Positions 34,064 to 45,125 of a stretch of DNA of 64,000 bases are shown in pieces. This DNA is from Epichloe hybrida (Eukaryota > Ascomycota > Sordariomycetes > Hypocreales > Clavicipitaceae). Under the pieces are notes generated by a model. It did no database searches and was not told where the DNA came from. It saw only the letters and a list, made by a program, of their open reading frames with translations. Numbering within the stretch: position 1 is the first letter of the stretch; the number at the start of each line of letters is the position of its first letter. The stretch is from contig JAFEKR010000007.1 of NCBI GenBank assembly GCA_019022495.1, positions 2,232,001 to 2,296,000 of the forward strand. Reading direction: 5' to 3'. A program made the translations under genes and the position numbers.

Positions 34064-35188
34064 ATGGCTGACGCAAATAAGGATAACTGCGATGGGGAAC
34101 CCGTTGATCTCGGCATGCAGGGCCTTCGCATTGGGTCCATCTTCATCATTCTTGTAGCCTCTCTCGTGGGAGCTCTCACTCCGGTGCTCTTGGCTCGACA
34201 GAGCAAGATGCACGTTCCCAAGTTCACTTTTTTCATTTGCAAATACATAGGTACAGGTGTCATCATAGCAACGGCGTGGATGCATCTGTTGGACCCGGCG
34301 ATAGATCAACTCGGCGACGACTGTGTGAAGGAGCGGTGGCTGGGAAAATACCCTTGGGCGCTTTGCATTGCCCTAATGACTGTTATGGTCATGTTTTTTA
34401 TTGAGTTGATGGTGGCACGATTCGACGACGACGACGACAACTCCTCGCACAGCCACGGCACCGGTTCCGACTCCAACTCTGACCTGAATGAAGTCCTGGC
34501 GCTCAAGAAGCCAACCACGTCCACAAAGGGGAAGAGCGTTGATGCTGAGCCTTGCTCGCACGACGTCGAGAGACACGGAGCTCTTCGTGGGCCCGACCAG
34601 ACCACCATTCCTGGACGACCGGACGACGTGAGCTACCCACCTGGTGGCGAAGATCATCTTGCACACCGCAAGGACCACAAGGAGGGCGACTCGCACACCT
34701 CGCTTTCGTCTCAGCTGACGGCCATCTTCATTCTCGAATTTGGTGTCATCTTCCACAGCGTCTTTATTGGCCTGACGCTCGGCACTACTGGCTCAGACGA
34801 TCTCAAGATTCTCCTTGTCGTCTTGGTCTTCCACCAAATGTTTGAAGGTCTCGGTCTGGGATCTCGAATTGCCGTTGCCGACTGGCCAACTGGCAAGCAG
34901 TGGCTGCCGTTTGTTTTGGCAATTGGATTTGCCTTGTCCACCCCTGTTGGCATTGCCGCCGGTATAGGTGCCAAGCCTCAGAACGCTGCCATTCAGAAGC
35001 TTATCAACGGCATCTTCGACTCCATATCTGCCGGCATCCTCATGTATACCGGTCTCGTCGAGCTGCTCGCTCACGAGTTCATGTTCAACCCCCACATGCG
35101 CCGCGCGCCGCTCAAGATCCAGCTGTTTGCTTTTGGTTGTGTTTCCTTTGGTGTGGCAATCATGGCGTTGTTGGCTAAATGGGCATAA
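34064..35188 (+). CDS. ZIP-family zinc transporter (ZRT1/ZRT2-like)
   Basis: Intronless gene for 374 aa, a multi-pass plasma-membrane transporter that brings Zn2+ (possibly Fe2+) into the cytosol. Membrane segments start near residue 25 (IGSIFIILVASLVGALTPVLL). A variable cytosolic loop between TM3 and TM4 has an acidic run DDDDD followed by HSHG and further His residues, the likely metal-sensing loop. TM4 carries HSVFIGLTLG and TM5 carries HQMFEGLGLGSR, the H-x3-G and H-x3-E metal-site motifs of the family. The start at 34064 (MADANKDNCDG) places the first membrane helix where ZIP proteins usually have it. Fungal genes of this type are usually induced by zinc shortage (family knowledge); no Zap1-type site was identified. 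Confidence 0.92.
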   Translation: MADANKDNCDGEPVDLGMQGLRIGSIFIILVASLVGALTPVLLARQSKMHVPKFTFFICKYIGTGVIIATAWMHLLDPAIDQLGDDCVKERWLGKYPWALCIALMTVMVMFFIELMVARFDDDDDNSSHSHGTGSDSNSDLNEVLALKKPTTSTKGKSVDAEPCSHDVERHGALRGPDQTTIPGRPDDVSYPPGGEDHLAHRKDHKEGDSHTSLSSQLTAIFILEFGVIFHSVFIGLTLGTTGSDDLKILLVVLVFHQMFEGLGLGSRIAVADWPTGKQWLPFVLAIGFALSTPVGIAAGIGAKPQNAAIQKLINGIFDSISAGILMYTGLVELLAHEFMFNPHMRRAPLKIQLFAFGCVSFGVAIMALLAKWA

Positions 35189-35758
35189 ATTTGAATATTG
35201 AGAATATATCACAGAAGATATGAGTTTCAATGGGTTCACGGGAGCACGCCGGCATTAATTGCGCTGGGTATGAAACGGATGTTTATATTCGAGACAATGT
35301 GTATCTACTTTAATAGAGCAATCCCATGAAATTGCAACCAACGGCGAATAATCGTCCAAGCGGTTCCAGCTGTTCAGCGACAACGTGATACCATTTGCTA
35401 CAGTATTGCCCTCTCATACAATTTCATGTCTAGTTCCGCGTTCATGAAGAATGCTGTTTTCTGCCGTAAGCAAAGATTGAGCCAGTTGCAAGGTCCGGCA
35501 TGCATGTTCTTGTACGCTTGTCAATGGACCCACTTACCCGGACGTGCCCACCGTGGGTCGCACGGCTGATTGACACTGTCCTTAGTCATCCAATCAATCA
35601 ATCTCCACTAGGGTCTAGAAACCCTAGCACCAGTCGAAGAAAGTTCACCCACCTGAGCGAAACACCACCACGAACTCTCTCATTTGATACGGCACCTGAC
35701 GCTTCAACGCAACCTCCAACCACCATTCCATCACCCACTTCCCCTCAACACCGACAAA
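35189..35758. other. Intergenic region with eS19 promoter
   Basis: Holds the 3' flank of the transporter gene and the promoter of the ribosomal-protein gene, including the telobox-like element described separately. No gene. Confidence 0.5.
35608..35627. promoter_or_regulatory. Telobox-like palindrome in a ribosomal-protein promoter
   Basis: CTAGGGT and ACCCTAG face each other around CTAGAA at 35608-35627, about 130 bp before the ATG. AAACCCTAG-type teloboxes are common in promoters of fungal and plant ribosomal-protein genes, where Tbf1/telobox binders act. Function here is inferred. Confidence 0.5.
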
Positions 35759-36781
35759 ATGGCTGGCGGAATCACTGTTCGCGATGTTGATGTAGGTCCT
35801 TGCTCCCTGAACCAAAACCCAATCATGTATTGAGAAGGCAAAAAAATTTCCCTATCGGCCACATGCCTTGCGCGAAACCTGGACGCGAGTTTGCGGCTTC
35901 AGTCGATGACCGCCTTTTGTTCACTCTCCAACAAACGACCACCCCTCTCGACTTCAAACCCACAAACTCCGTGATCAGCGGGAGAGCCCTCGAACCTCTA
36001 CGAATCCTGCTTACCAACCATGGCCGACGATGTGCGACACCGACGCAATGAGTCGGGATCTTGAAACATGTGCGAAATAAACCTCGTGACGTGGTGGAGA
36101 CTGATCTTGCGAGCGGACAACTTCAGAAGTCGCATCGCGATTCAGTAGTATTCGAGGGGCTCACGGCACGATCTGGAAATTTGAGGAGCAGGCGCGAGGG
36201 AGTCGCAAGACTTCTGAAGACGGAATGATGCTAATGGGTTTCTTTGTCTCCAGGCGCAAAAGTTCATCAACTCCTATGCTGAGTTCTTGAAGCGTCAGGG
36301 CAGGCTGCCACACCCTGGTATGTGTTGAATTTCTCGGCCTCCTGTTTTTTTTTTTTTTTTTCCTGGACCTTTCAGAACGAACGGACGGACGTCTCTGGTA
36401 CTAACGAAGCATCTAGGTTGGGTTGATACCGTCAAGACTGGTCCGGCCAAGGAGCTGCCCCCCCAGAACCCCGACTGGTTCTACGTCCGCGCCGCCTCCG
36501 TCGCCCGCCACGTCTACCTGCGCAAGACCGTCGGTGTCGGCCGTCTCCGCAAGGTCCACGGCACTGCCAAGAACCGCGGCGCCCGCCCCTCTCGCCACGT
36601 CGACGCCTCTGGCTCCGTCGACCGCAAGATAATGCAGGCCCTCGAGAAGATTGGCGTCCTTGAGCAGGACGAGGAGAAGGGCGGCCGCCGCATCACCCAG
36701 TCCGGCCAGCGTGACTTGGACCGTATTGCCCAGACCACTGCTGAGGCCGAGGAGGAGGATGATGATGAGGATGACGAGTAA
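35759..36781 (+). CDS. rps19: 40S ribosomal protein S19 (eS19)
   Basis: Three exons, 35759-35791, 36254-36317 and 36417-36781, give 153 aa. Intron 1 is long (462 bp, GTAGGT...CAG), a habit of ribosomal-protein genes. Intron 2 (36318-36416) begins GTATGT, has a CTAAC branch site and holds a run of 17 T. The product reads MAGGITVRDVDAQKFINSYA, then FLKRQGRLPHPGW, WFYVRAASVARHVYLRKTVG and HVDASGSVDRKIMQALEKIG, diagnostic for eS19. It binds the head of the small subunit and is needed for 18S rRNA 3'-end maturation. The C-terminus has an acidic tail (AEEEDDDEDDE) that is longer than in yeast but common in moulds. Confidence 0.97.
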
Positions 36782-37416
36782 ATTCTCCTTTTTCGATACT
36801 GGGAACGAAAAAAAAAAAAAAGGTTAGGACAGGACATGATTTTATTTAAAATAAGTCATGACCATGACTTTTGAGAAAAGAAACAACTTGCACGTCTAGG
36901 GGTCACGTTTTGTTTTATTCTTGCTCTCCGGGAAAGCAAAATATGACACGGCAAGGGAGCCTTTTTTTTTTTTTTTAACTTGGGCGTCTGGGTCTTAGAA
37001 TTTGGCATGCATGAATGAGATTTCCCCGACTTGGGTCATTCGGTTTGATCAATTGGACCCGTCGACTTTTTACGTTTCAGTGTGTTTTGCCGTGGCTGTG
37101 TGTGACTCGCGTTCTCGACGCTCACTCGTATAAAAAAGTGCTGCTCTCTATTATACCTCCTTTGTCTTTTTCACCGGTCTGATGAATTCGAAACAGCCTA
37201 CAGCTGGCAGACGGCTCAACACCAGGTTTCACTCAACAATCCCGCCTCGTGTGCACTCAGCATGCGTTTTCTTTGCACTGCGAGCCTCCCAAAAAAGACC
37301 AGTCTGCCCGCGCAAGCACGGCCGTGAATTTGTCATGAGGCCTTCACACTCGTCACGATAGATTGCTCGTTCACACACCACCTCACGCGGGCAGGCACCT
37401 CTGGTCAACGGACCTA
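36782..37416. other. Intergenic region, no gene seen
   Basis: Carries the 3' flank of rps19 with A- and T-tracts (about 36809-36821 and 36963-36976). No coding or RNA motif was recognised. Confidence 0.45.
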
Positions 37417-37727
37417 ACGTGTACTATACCATTTCTTTCCAGGTTGCAGACAAGAGGAGAAACTCGACTCAGTCTTTACCTTACGAAGCAACCCCCCTCG
37501 AACTTGTGTGCTCCAATACAGCCTCGTTTTCCCACAACCTCGAAATCTAGCAGCGCCCGTTTCACTCCAACACTAGCTAATTTCTATAAACAACCTGGAC
37601 TCACTCAACCTGTATTCTACCAGTTCTTTTCTGGTTGCAGCCAAGAGAAAACTCGAATCAACCCCTCGAACTTGTATGTTCCAATACAGCCTCATTTTCC
37701 CACAACCTCGAAATCTAGCAGCGCCCG
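37417..37727 (+). repeat. Imperfect tandem duplication in the leader of the next gene
   Basis: Copy 1 (about 37417-37559) and copy 2 (about 37607-37727) share GGTTGCAG, CCTCGAACTTGT and CCACAACCTCGAAATCTAGC. Several of the differences between them are C/T or G/A. The pair lies 150-450 bp before the ATG at 37869, in the promoter or 5' UTR. Confidence 0.75.
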
Positions 37728-37868
37728 GTCAACTAACCTGGACTCGCTTCCTAAGTCTCACGTTCCTCTTATTTTTCAACGCACATAAGTTTCCAAAACA
37801 GAAACGCCCAGCTCAGAGACAACATCATCCCGTCCCATTCCTGTTCAGTTGTTCACCCTCAGAACAGA

Positions 37869-39044
37869 ATGGACGTCGTCAACCCACGCACACCACTTGA
37901 CCATGACCAACAGACGCCGTCAACACCACCGCTGCTATCATCACCGCCGCCACCACCACCACAATTCGACTCAGTCTTCTCGGCCCCTACAAACATCTAC
38001 TTCCACAACACCATCGACCCATCCACAGCCTCCCTCACCACGCGCGTCCTCGGGCCTAACCTCGCCATAACATTCACCCACTCCCGCGCGCCCTCACTCT
38101 TCCCCGCCGCCACTATCCTCACGGGCCTCACGAAGAAGACAACAGGGTTCCTCGCCCTCGTCCCCCCCAGGTCTGGCACCCGCACCGTCCTCGCGTGGGC
38201 CGAGAGCGGCCACGGCCACGGCCCAGAAGGCGACCTCCTCGACGCCAACGCCGCGCAGCCCTCGGTACTGCCCAACGCCCTCTGGGCCAGGCGCGTCATC
38301 AGGCTCTCATCCCTCATGGGAATCAGCCTCGGCCACCCCTTTGACCGGCTCACGCGCGGTGGCCGCCCGGGCATGTTCCGCGCGAGCCATGTAGAGGTGA
38401 AGCTCGCCACGCACGCCATCTACACCCTGCTGAGCATGTTCCGCATCGGCGGGCCCGTCACGGCCGAGGCGCTGGCGAGGCTGCGGCGCAGGACGACGGG
38501 GCAGGCCTCCGCGAGCAGGCCCAGGTTCGAGATATACTTCTCCAAGAGGAACTGCCGCGCGTGCGCCGCCTATGTTAGCCGGCTGTGCGAGCTGACGGGG
38601 GTGGATATGACGCTCTGCTGGAAGGATAGGCTGGTCGAGATGGAGTACAAGGTTGCTAGGATGGGGGAGGCGAGGCCGCTGGCGCAGCAGGGCGTCGTGA
38701 CGGTCGAGGACGACGACGACGACGTCCGGCTTGTCAACATGGTTGACCTGACGGGAGACGACGCGGAGGAGATGACCACCATCACTACCACGACGGCCCA
38801 GCCGCTGGGGACGTTTCTAGACGGCCTGGCCTACTGTGTTGGTCAGGGGTCGACGGACAGGGTGGCGAGGGCCGTGGTGGGATTGGCAAGGATTCGCAGG
38901 CGGCAGCGTAGGTCGTCTCTTGCGCACCACCACCATCATTATCATCGTCAGGGGACGCCGCATGTGAGAGAGACGGGAGACGCGCAGCAGGATTGGCTGG
39001 CTACGCCGCCGCCGTCGTCTTCGAGGCGACGAGGGAGGTGGTGA
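37869..39044 (+). CDS. Putative zinc-dependent deaminase-fold protein
   Basis: Intronless gene for 391 aa. The N-terminus is proline-rich. The centre has H174-V-E176 in ASHVEVKLATHAIYTLLSMF, and about 50 residues on FEIYFSKRNCRACAAYVSRL with C229 and C232. A strand-H-x-E-helix, then a strand-x-C-x2-C-helix, is the layout of the cytidine-deaminase-like fold, where His and both Cys hold zinc and Glu is the proton shuttle. The usual Pro before the first Cys is Asn here, as in some fungal and toxin-type deaminase families such as OTT_1508-like. Substrate (free base, RNA, DNA or other) cannot be told. The C-terminus has an acidic run, then Arg/His-rich low complexity (RRRQRR, HHHHHYHRQ) that could bind nucleic acid. 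The alternative is an unrelated zinc-ribbon-free protein with a chance motif. Confidence 0.6.
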   Translation: MDVVNPRTPLDHDQQTPSTPPLLSSPPPPPPQFDSVFSAPTNIYFHNTIDPSTASLTTRVLGPNLAITFTHSRAPSLFPAATILTGLTKKTTGFLALVPPRSGTRTVLAWAESGHGHGPEGDLLDANAAQPSVLPNALWARRVIRLSSLMGISLGHPFDRLTRGGRPGMFRASHVEVKLATHAIYTLLSMFRIGGPVTAEALARLRRRTTGQASASRPRFEIYFSKRNCRACAAYVSRLCELTGVDMTLCWKDRLVEMEYKVARMGEARPLAQQGVVTVEDDDDDVRLVNMVDLTGDDAEEMTTITTTTAQPLGTFLDGLAYCVGQGSTDRVARAVVGLARIRRRQRRSSLAHHHHHYHRQGTPHVRETGDAQQDWLATPPPSSSRRRGRW

Positions 39045-39357
39045 GGCTTATTTCGCTGGCCGCTTGTTGTTGTAAATCTGTATAAATGATGGGACGTGGC
39101 TGTGAGAGCAGTACATTTTATAAAGTAAACGTGGCAGATATTGAAGGAACAAGTTGTCATCTCGCGGATAATAACTCCATCTTTTGTAACATTACATCCA
39201 CCCGTTTCTTCATTCACGTCCGGAAAAAAAAAAAAAAAAAAAAAAAAAAGACCTGCTAAACAACGGCATTTCTCTGTTCCAGGCGCAACGTATCCAAAAA
39301 AAAAAAAAAACTCTCTATTCGTATCATCGTACAAGCCGAGCGACCCGCGAAATCACC
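39045..39357. other. Short convergent 3' intergenic region
   Basis: Carries two poly-A runs, 26 A at 39224-39249 and about 13 A near 39297-39310, between the convergent 3' ends of the flanking genes. No gene. Confidence 0.5.
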
Positions 39358-40068
39358 TCACATTGATATCTGAGCCGCCAACTCCTGCACCTCTCGTCTG
39401 AACGAATCCGCCAGAGCGTCCACCACGACCCTCACATTAGGCGCGTCGGGCGCAGAACTGCTCTGCGCGGCGCCGCCGACCTCGACCTTCTTGCCGCTGA
39501 CGCCCGTCTTCCCCATGGTGGTCATGTGCTTCACGTCTTTGCCGTGCCGTACGCGGCCCCTTGGCTGGGATGGCGTGATGGGCGTCTCATCTAGCAGTGC
39601 CTGCCATCGAGACAGGTACACTCCCGGACCGCCCGCGCTTCTCCCGCCCAACGAGCCTGACGCGGCGACGAGGCACTGCAGCCTTGCTTTGGAGGCACGG
39701 TTCAGAGTAGATAGGTATGCTGCGTGGCTGTCTATAGCGGCGCCGACCTTTGCCCGCGTCTCTGCTCCGAGGCCCGCGTAGAGCTGGTTGAGAATGCCGG
39801 GCATGGTTTTGTCTCGGGCAGTGGTGGCGCCGCCCGTGCTGCCATTCGAAGAAGAAGAAGAAGAAGAAGAAGAAGGCCTCTTCTGGAACTTGACCAGCGT
39901 CCTGTTTCCCCAGACGCGGAAGCCCTCCCACAGATCCGGGCATTGACTTGCCAGAGCATGAATCCACTTGTACAGCAAGCCTCTGTGCCGCATCAGCAGG
40001 TCAACGTAGTCCTCGACGCTAGGCAGCCGCTCGCCTGACGACGACGACGACGACGAGGAGCGGCCGAA

Positions 40069-40105
<37 letters not shown>

Positions 40106-41547
40106 CCCTTCTTAGGCCTGCTGGTCTTGATAAACTCCTCGATGAAGCCCTGCAGCGAATCAAAGTGTTCTCGCAGGTCTACGTTGGCGTGGACGGTTCG
40201 GATCATGGGCTCATACGCGGCCACGACGTCCTTGATAGCCTGGGTAAACACGTCCGGGGACTGGCGACAAAAGGCCGAGGTGATGCGGTCCCTGTCTCTG
40301 ACGGACAGCAGGGAAGAGTAGTACTCGAGACACTGGGCATGCTGCGACTCAGTCAGCCTGGAATTGAGCTGCGGGTTCGACGCGTCGAATATGCTCGTGA
40401 TGATGGACTGCGAATTCCGCTCGCTGGCCGACCTCACTGTCTCGTGGTCGAGCCTCGCGCCCTCGACGACGTGCTCCCTTATGAGGCGCAGCATCTCGTC
40501 GCCGGGGCCGCCCTTTGTAGCCTTCTCGACCCTTTCCGCGCTCTTCTTGAACTCGTTCGAGTCCCAGGACAGCACGAGCGATATGATGCGCTGCAAGAGG
40601 TTCATGCCGTCGTCCGCATTCTGCGTCAGCCCGAACCAGTTGGTCACGCTGGCCACGCTCAGCTTGGCGAGGAGAATGCGCATCATGCCGTTGATCATTG
40701 TCGCTGCATTTCCTATGCGGAGCGTTTGCTTCATCATCTTGTAGGGGATGAGAGAGTGGACATTTTCGATGAGCTTGAGCAGGTACTGCCCTTCTGGGGA
40801 GAGCACGAATATCTGGTGAATCAACGTGGCAAGACTATTATTATTATTATTATCAGAAAACTTGGTCGTTAATGATGAGAGTTAAGAAGAGGGGGGGGGG
40901 GGGGGGGAAGCATACTGAAATACAATGTGTCTCACGGCCGCTTCCGCCATGGGAGACAGCGCCTCCAAATCGTCCGACTTGATGAAGTGGTCAAACACCT
41001 GATTGCCCAAGTCGCCGTAGACCAGGCCCTGAATGACATTGTCCCAGGCTCTCTCGAGATCATCGGCCTTGGCGTGGTCGTATCTGCTCTCCGCGTCCTC
41101 CGTTCCGGGCTCTCTCCTGTCGACGCCACCCAGCATGCCCCGTCCCAGCATCTCAACGATGGCACTCGACCCCGTCGCCAGCACTTTCCGCGTCCCCATG
41201 GCGCCCTTGTCGTAGCTCTCGGACAGTTCGGCTTCTCCCAGTCTCGCCAGGATGTTCTGCACACGCGCGTTCCAGAACTCCGGGGGAAACTGGCTCACGC
41301 CCGGCAGCGGGAGGACTGTCCTCGTGAGAAGCAGCTGCAAGATGGGTGCAGAGGAGGACGTTGGCACCCCGCCGCCTTCTGAGGACGGGTGCTTGAAAGG
41401 AAACCCATAGCTGGAGATGGCGTCTGGGAATTTGAAGCTCGCAATCTCGTGGTACGTCTCATGATGAGTCAGAATGTCAAACAGGGCCCGAGTCTGTTCT
41501 GGGGATAATGCGCAAGAGGGCGTTGAAGCAGCCTCGTCGTTGGCCAT
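39358..41547 (-). CDS. PXB (PX-associated) and DUF3818 domain protein
   Basis: Two exons (41547-40916 and 40834-39358; intron 40835-40915, GTATGC...TAG, with a run of 17 C/G) give 702 aa. Residues about 15-170 match the PX-associated (PXB) domain: LSPEQTRALFDILTHHETYHE and YGFPFKHP. From about 205 the protein reads as DUF3818: IPYKMMKQTLRIGNAATMIN, ILLAKLSVASVTNWFGL and DGMNLLQRIISLVLSWD. The same pair is found in fungal proteins such as yeast YPR097W (Lec1), linked to sterol and lipid distribution, which carry a phosphoinositide-binding PX domain between them; no PX motif (RRY, PPK) is visible here. Two poly-Ser runs lie at the level of 40027-40103 and 39848-39875. It probably acts at membranes. 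Confidence 0.85.
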
Positions 41548-42455
41548 GACGAGTAGAGCAGAGTTGAGTTGAGATGGGTTGAGTCAAGTTGAGCAGAGTT
41601 GGGCAGAGTTGAGTTGATTTGAGTTGAAGCCGTCGAGGTGGGTGGTTTGAGAACTTGAGGACAAGGAGACGTGCAGCAAAGACCTAGATTGTTGCCATGG
41701 TCTCGAGGGCGACAAAGTAACACGACGCAGCAAGAGTTTGAAAGGGACCAGCTAGTTTTAAGTAGAGGACGGGAGAATTCTATAATTCATTTAATTCAAT
41801 GCTCGAGTCTAGAGTATATCGTAGTGCTAGCGCGGCCAGGAGCCCCCAGGACCACCAGGACCACCAGGACCACCGGGACCACCAGCCAGTTTCGCCAAGT
41901 CGCCCACCTGCCTCTACCAAGCCCCGCTTCCCCGTTTCCGTGTTTCCGTTTGCATCAACCGCACCGTCCACATTGCCTTGTTTCCAACCCGAGGCGAGCA
42001 CGTGCATCGGTGCGACCGTGAAACTTAACCACCACGTTTCAAGATACCTCCCGGTGAGCATGCACCCAGAACGGCAATTGGGGGTCCAGGGTCTAAGATA
42101 TGGGCGAGAATAATCCAAATCGTTAATTATACGGCACAGTAGTTGGTCTAACAAAAAGTACGCAAGGAAAATCGGTGACTGGTCCGAGTCGCTATCAATG
42201 TCGTCCTGTCTCATCCATCCTCCTTTTCCCCCGTCTCAAATGAGATCCACCCTCGCATTAGTCCAGAAAAACGACTCGTGGTATCGTCGCCAACAAGCAA
42301 CAAAATTCCTTTCAAAATCCCGAAGCGACATGACGGCAGACGCGTCTGCACAATCATTCGTCCGGCAATGGGTATAGCAACCTTACATCCCCTCCTGGCT
42401 CATCTCCCGCCTCCCCGTTATTCTTCATAAACAATATAGACTCATCGGGGCACAC
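41548..42455. other. Intergenic region with simple repeats
   Basis: Holds a GAGTTGA-type minisatellite (about 41559-41626) in the PXB gene's 5' leader and a 9-bp array of ACCACCAGG units (about 41850-41886). No gene was recognised; the right part is the 3' flank of the HAM1-like gene. Confidence 0.5.
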
Positions 42456-45125
42456 CTAGCGTCCACCGATGGTCTTATTGCCCATCGCGCCATTCACCTC
42501 CAGTGGGGCAGCCAAAGGAGTCTTGCTATTGAGGGAAGCCCCGTGCCCGTTGGTGTAGCCGTTGGTGCTGTGGCCATTGCTGAGGCCGTTGGTGGCAGTG
42601 GAAGAGGGCGCCGGCGTCTTGTTCTCAACCTTGGGAGCGGCGGGGATGTCAGTGCTCTTCTTGGCACTGCCAATCGAGAAAACGGGACTCTCCCACTTAT
42701 CGCCCTTGCGTGACAGCTCCTTGTACTCCGAGGCCTTGGTACTGATGCCGCCCTGGAGCTTGACGTTGGGGAAGATGCTGTCCTCGGTCGTCATGGCAAT
42801 GTTAACCTTCTTGTCAGACGCCACCTCCTTGGTCTTTTCCTTGCCCTCCATGAATCGCTTCTGAGCAGAGTCGTAGTAGCGCTTGAAGAAGCTGGCCTTG
42901 TCTTCCACATTGCCCTGGCTGGCGGCATCAGCGTCCTTCTTGATCTGCCAGAGGAGGGCGTCGAGCTTGTTGCACTCGTCCTTGATGGCCTTCTCCACGG
43001 CCTTCTGGATAGGTGCCCGGAGTACCTTGAGGGCAAGAGGCTTGACAATGGCAAACAGCAGTTTGTGGTTCGACTTCTTGATCTTGATGTTGAGACCCTT
43101 GAAGTCAATGTCGACCTTGTCAACCTTGAAGATGTGCTGGCGGTCTGACTTGTCGGCAGTGGCAACCTTCATTCGGAAGGAGAGGCCATTGCCGGGGAGG
43201 ATAATGTCGGCAACACCAGTGTCCTTGAGGGCCGGGAACCCCTTCTTGCGGTCAACGTAGAAGCTAACATCACGAAGATCCATCTGGATACCAGCAATCT
43301 TGACATCGACCATGTTGTGGTTCTTGTTGGCAACCTTCTTGCGACCCCATCGGAAGTAGTGTTCGCTGGCGATCTCGGCGACATTGGGCATGAAGTTGTC
43401 GCTCTCGAGGACCAGGTTCTCGATGATGGCGTCAACCTGGGAATCAGAGTACTCGATGCGAGGGATGGGGATATAGTTGATGTTGACAAGGACGGCGGGG
43501 ATAATGGTCTCAGCAAGGTCCTTGACGAGGTGAGGTTTGAAGACGGACTTGCCGCTGGAATCGTTGCCAAGATGGGTGAAGAGTCTGTGGACAGCGTCTC
43601 CGAAAGCCTTGTTCTGTGGGTCCTTGTCGAATTGGTCGGCGATGAACTTGGTCTCGTCAATCACACGGTCAGTGTGGGTGCGGTACTTCTCTCGGAGCAG
43701 GAACCGGCCCTTCTCGTAGATGCGGTTCCACTCCTTGTTGGAGGACTCGTCCAGGATGTATCCCTGCTCCAGAAGGCAGCGGCGGATAAAGCTGTCAAAC
43801 TGCCTGAACCAATCCTTGAGCTCGGGGTCCTTGTCGGCATCCTTGTAAATGTGGCCAATCGACTCCCAAAGGTTCGAGGTAGACGTGCCGTTGGCAAATC
43901 GCTCAACCAAGGTGCGCAGGTCAGCCTCGGCGGCAGCGAAGCCGTGGCGGGCTTGCTTGACTGAGCCCTGGGAGTCCTTGCCGAGGCTCTTGCCGTGCTG
44001 GCCGTAGCTCTGGGCGAGGCCGAGGAGCGCTTGGATGGCTCTGGAGTAGTCAGGGTGCTGCTGGCACTCCAGCACCATCTTCTTGAGGCGGAAGATGATC
44101 TGGTCCTTGCGTTCCTCGGGCATCTTCTTGTTGAAGTACTCCTTCGTCTTTTGACGATATTCCTCATTGCGCTTCTTGATGCTCTCCTTTGTTTCAGGGT
44201 CCAAGTTCTGATCAATCTTTTGCTGAGCAACCGTCTTCAGGGTATTCTGAGCCGCGGCGTGGTCCGGCTTCTCAGTCTGGCTTCCATGAGGGAGAGCAGC
44301 GTTCTGAGTAGCGTTGGCGACGTCCTTGGCGTCCTTCTTGGCGTCTCCGCCATAGATGCCCTTGACCTGCTTCTGGAGATTCTCCTTGGAAAAGTCGGGC
44401 TTGTCGTGCCAGGTGTTGTCCTCGGCAGCGCGGTCAAGCTGAGACAGCTGTTGTTCCGAGGGGCGGACGTGACCAGCTGCGGTGGTGGCAGCGTCGCCAA
44501 TCATGTCACGGAAAAGAACACTGGAGTCATTGACTAATAAGCGGCAAAAGTTAGCGGGCAAATCCATATCAGTCTTGACTGGCTGGCAACAAGCGACGAC
44601 GTACGGAGCTTGCGGAACTGGCCATTTGTGATGAGCAGAGTTCCCAGAGTTCTCAGGCCTTGTAGGGCCTCGTCTCCGTCACGCTGGGCTTGGTCCTTGT
44701 TCACTGGAGTATTGGGCCCCTCTATGCTCTTGGGATCAAAATGGGTTGTTTGCCAAATGAAATCCTGGATCAGGTTGCCATCGTTCTTTGAGAGAAGGAG
44801 ATTCTTGGCCTGCTTGACAACCTCTCTGGCATCGGCGACGAGCGTCTGGCCATCCTGGGACAGGTCCTTTGGAGGATTGGACAATGCTTTCGAGGCGATG
44901 AAGCTGTTGAGGGCAACATCAATTTGATCGTTCTGGAAGCAAGGTTTCGTTAGCGCTCATCCGTTTATCGAAGGCGTGGCAAGGCGTGGCGTGGCGTGGC
45001 GTGATACGTACCGAGGGAATCTTGCCCTCCTTGAATGCGCTGAAAATTCCATATACTTGCAGTTTTCTGTTGATATCCGCCTCCTTCTGTTTCACATCGG
45101 TGGGCTTGTTGACGTTGGCGGTCAT
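42456..45125 (-). CDS. HAM1-like BPI/TULIP-type lipid-binding protein
   Basis: Three exons: 45125-45012, 44932-44605 and 44533-42456. The introns are 44933-45011 (79 bp, holds a GGCGTGGC tandem repeat) and 44534-44604 (71 bp). Total 839 aa. The reading MTANVNKPTDVKQKEADINR, NDQIDVALNSFIASKALSNP and, later, MVDVKIAGIQMDLRDVSFYV then KKGFPALKDTGVADIILPGN matches the fungal HAM1_N (DUF5923) plus HAM1_C (DUF4449) architecture. These are thought to adopt a BPI/LBP-like TULIP fold with a lipid groove. The N-terminal half is helical; the groove part spans about residues 490-700; the tail is Asn/Gly/Thr-rich and disordered. A role in lipid transfer or in hyphal fusion signalling is suggested by family knowledge, not shown here. 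Confidence 0.88.
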
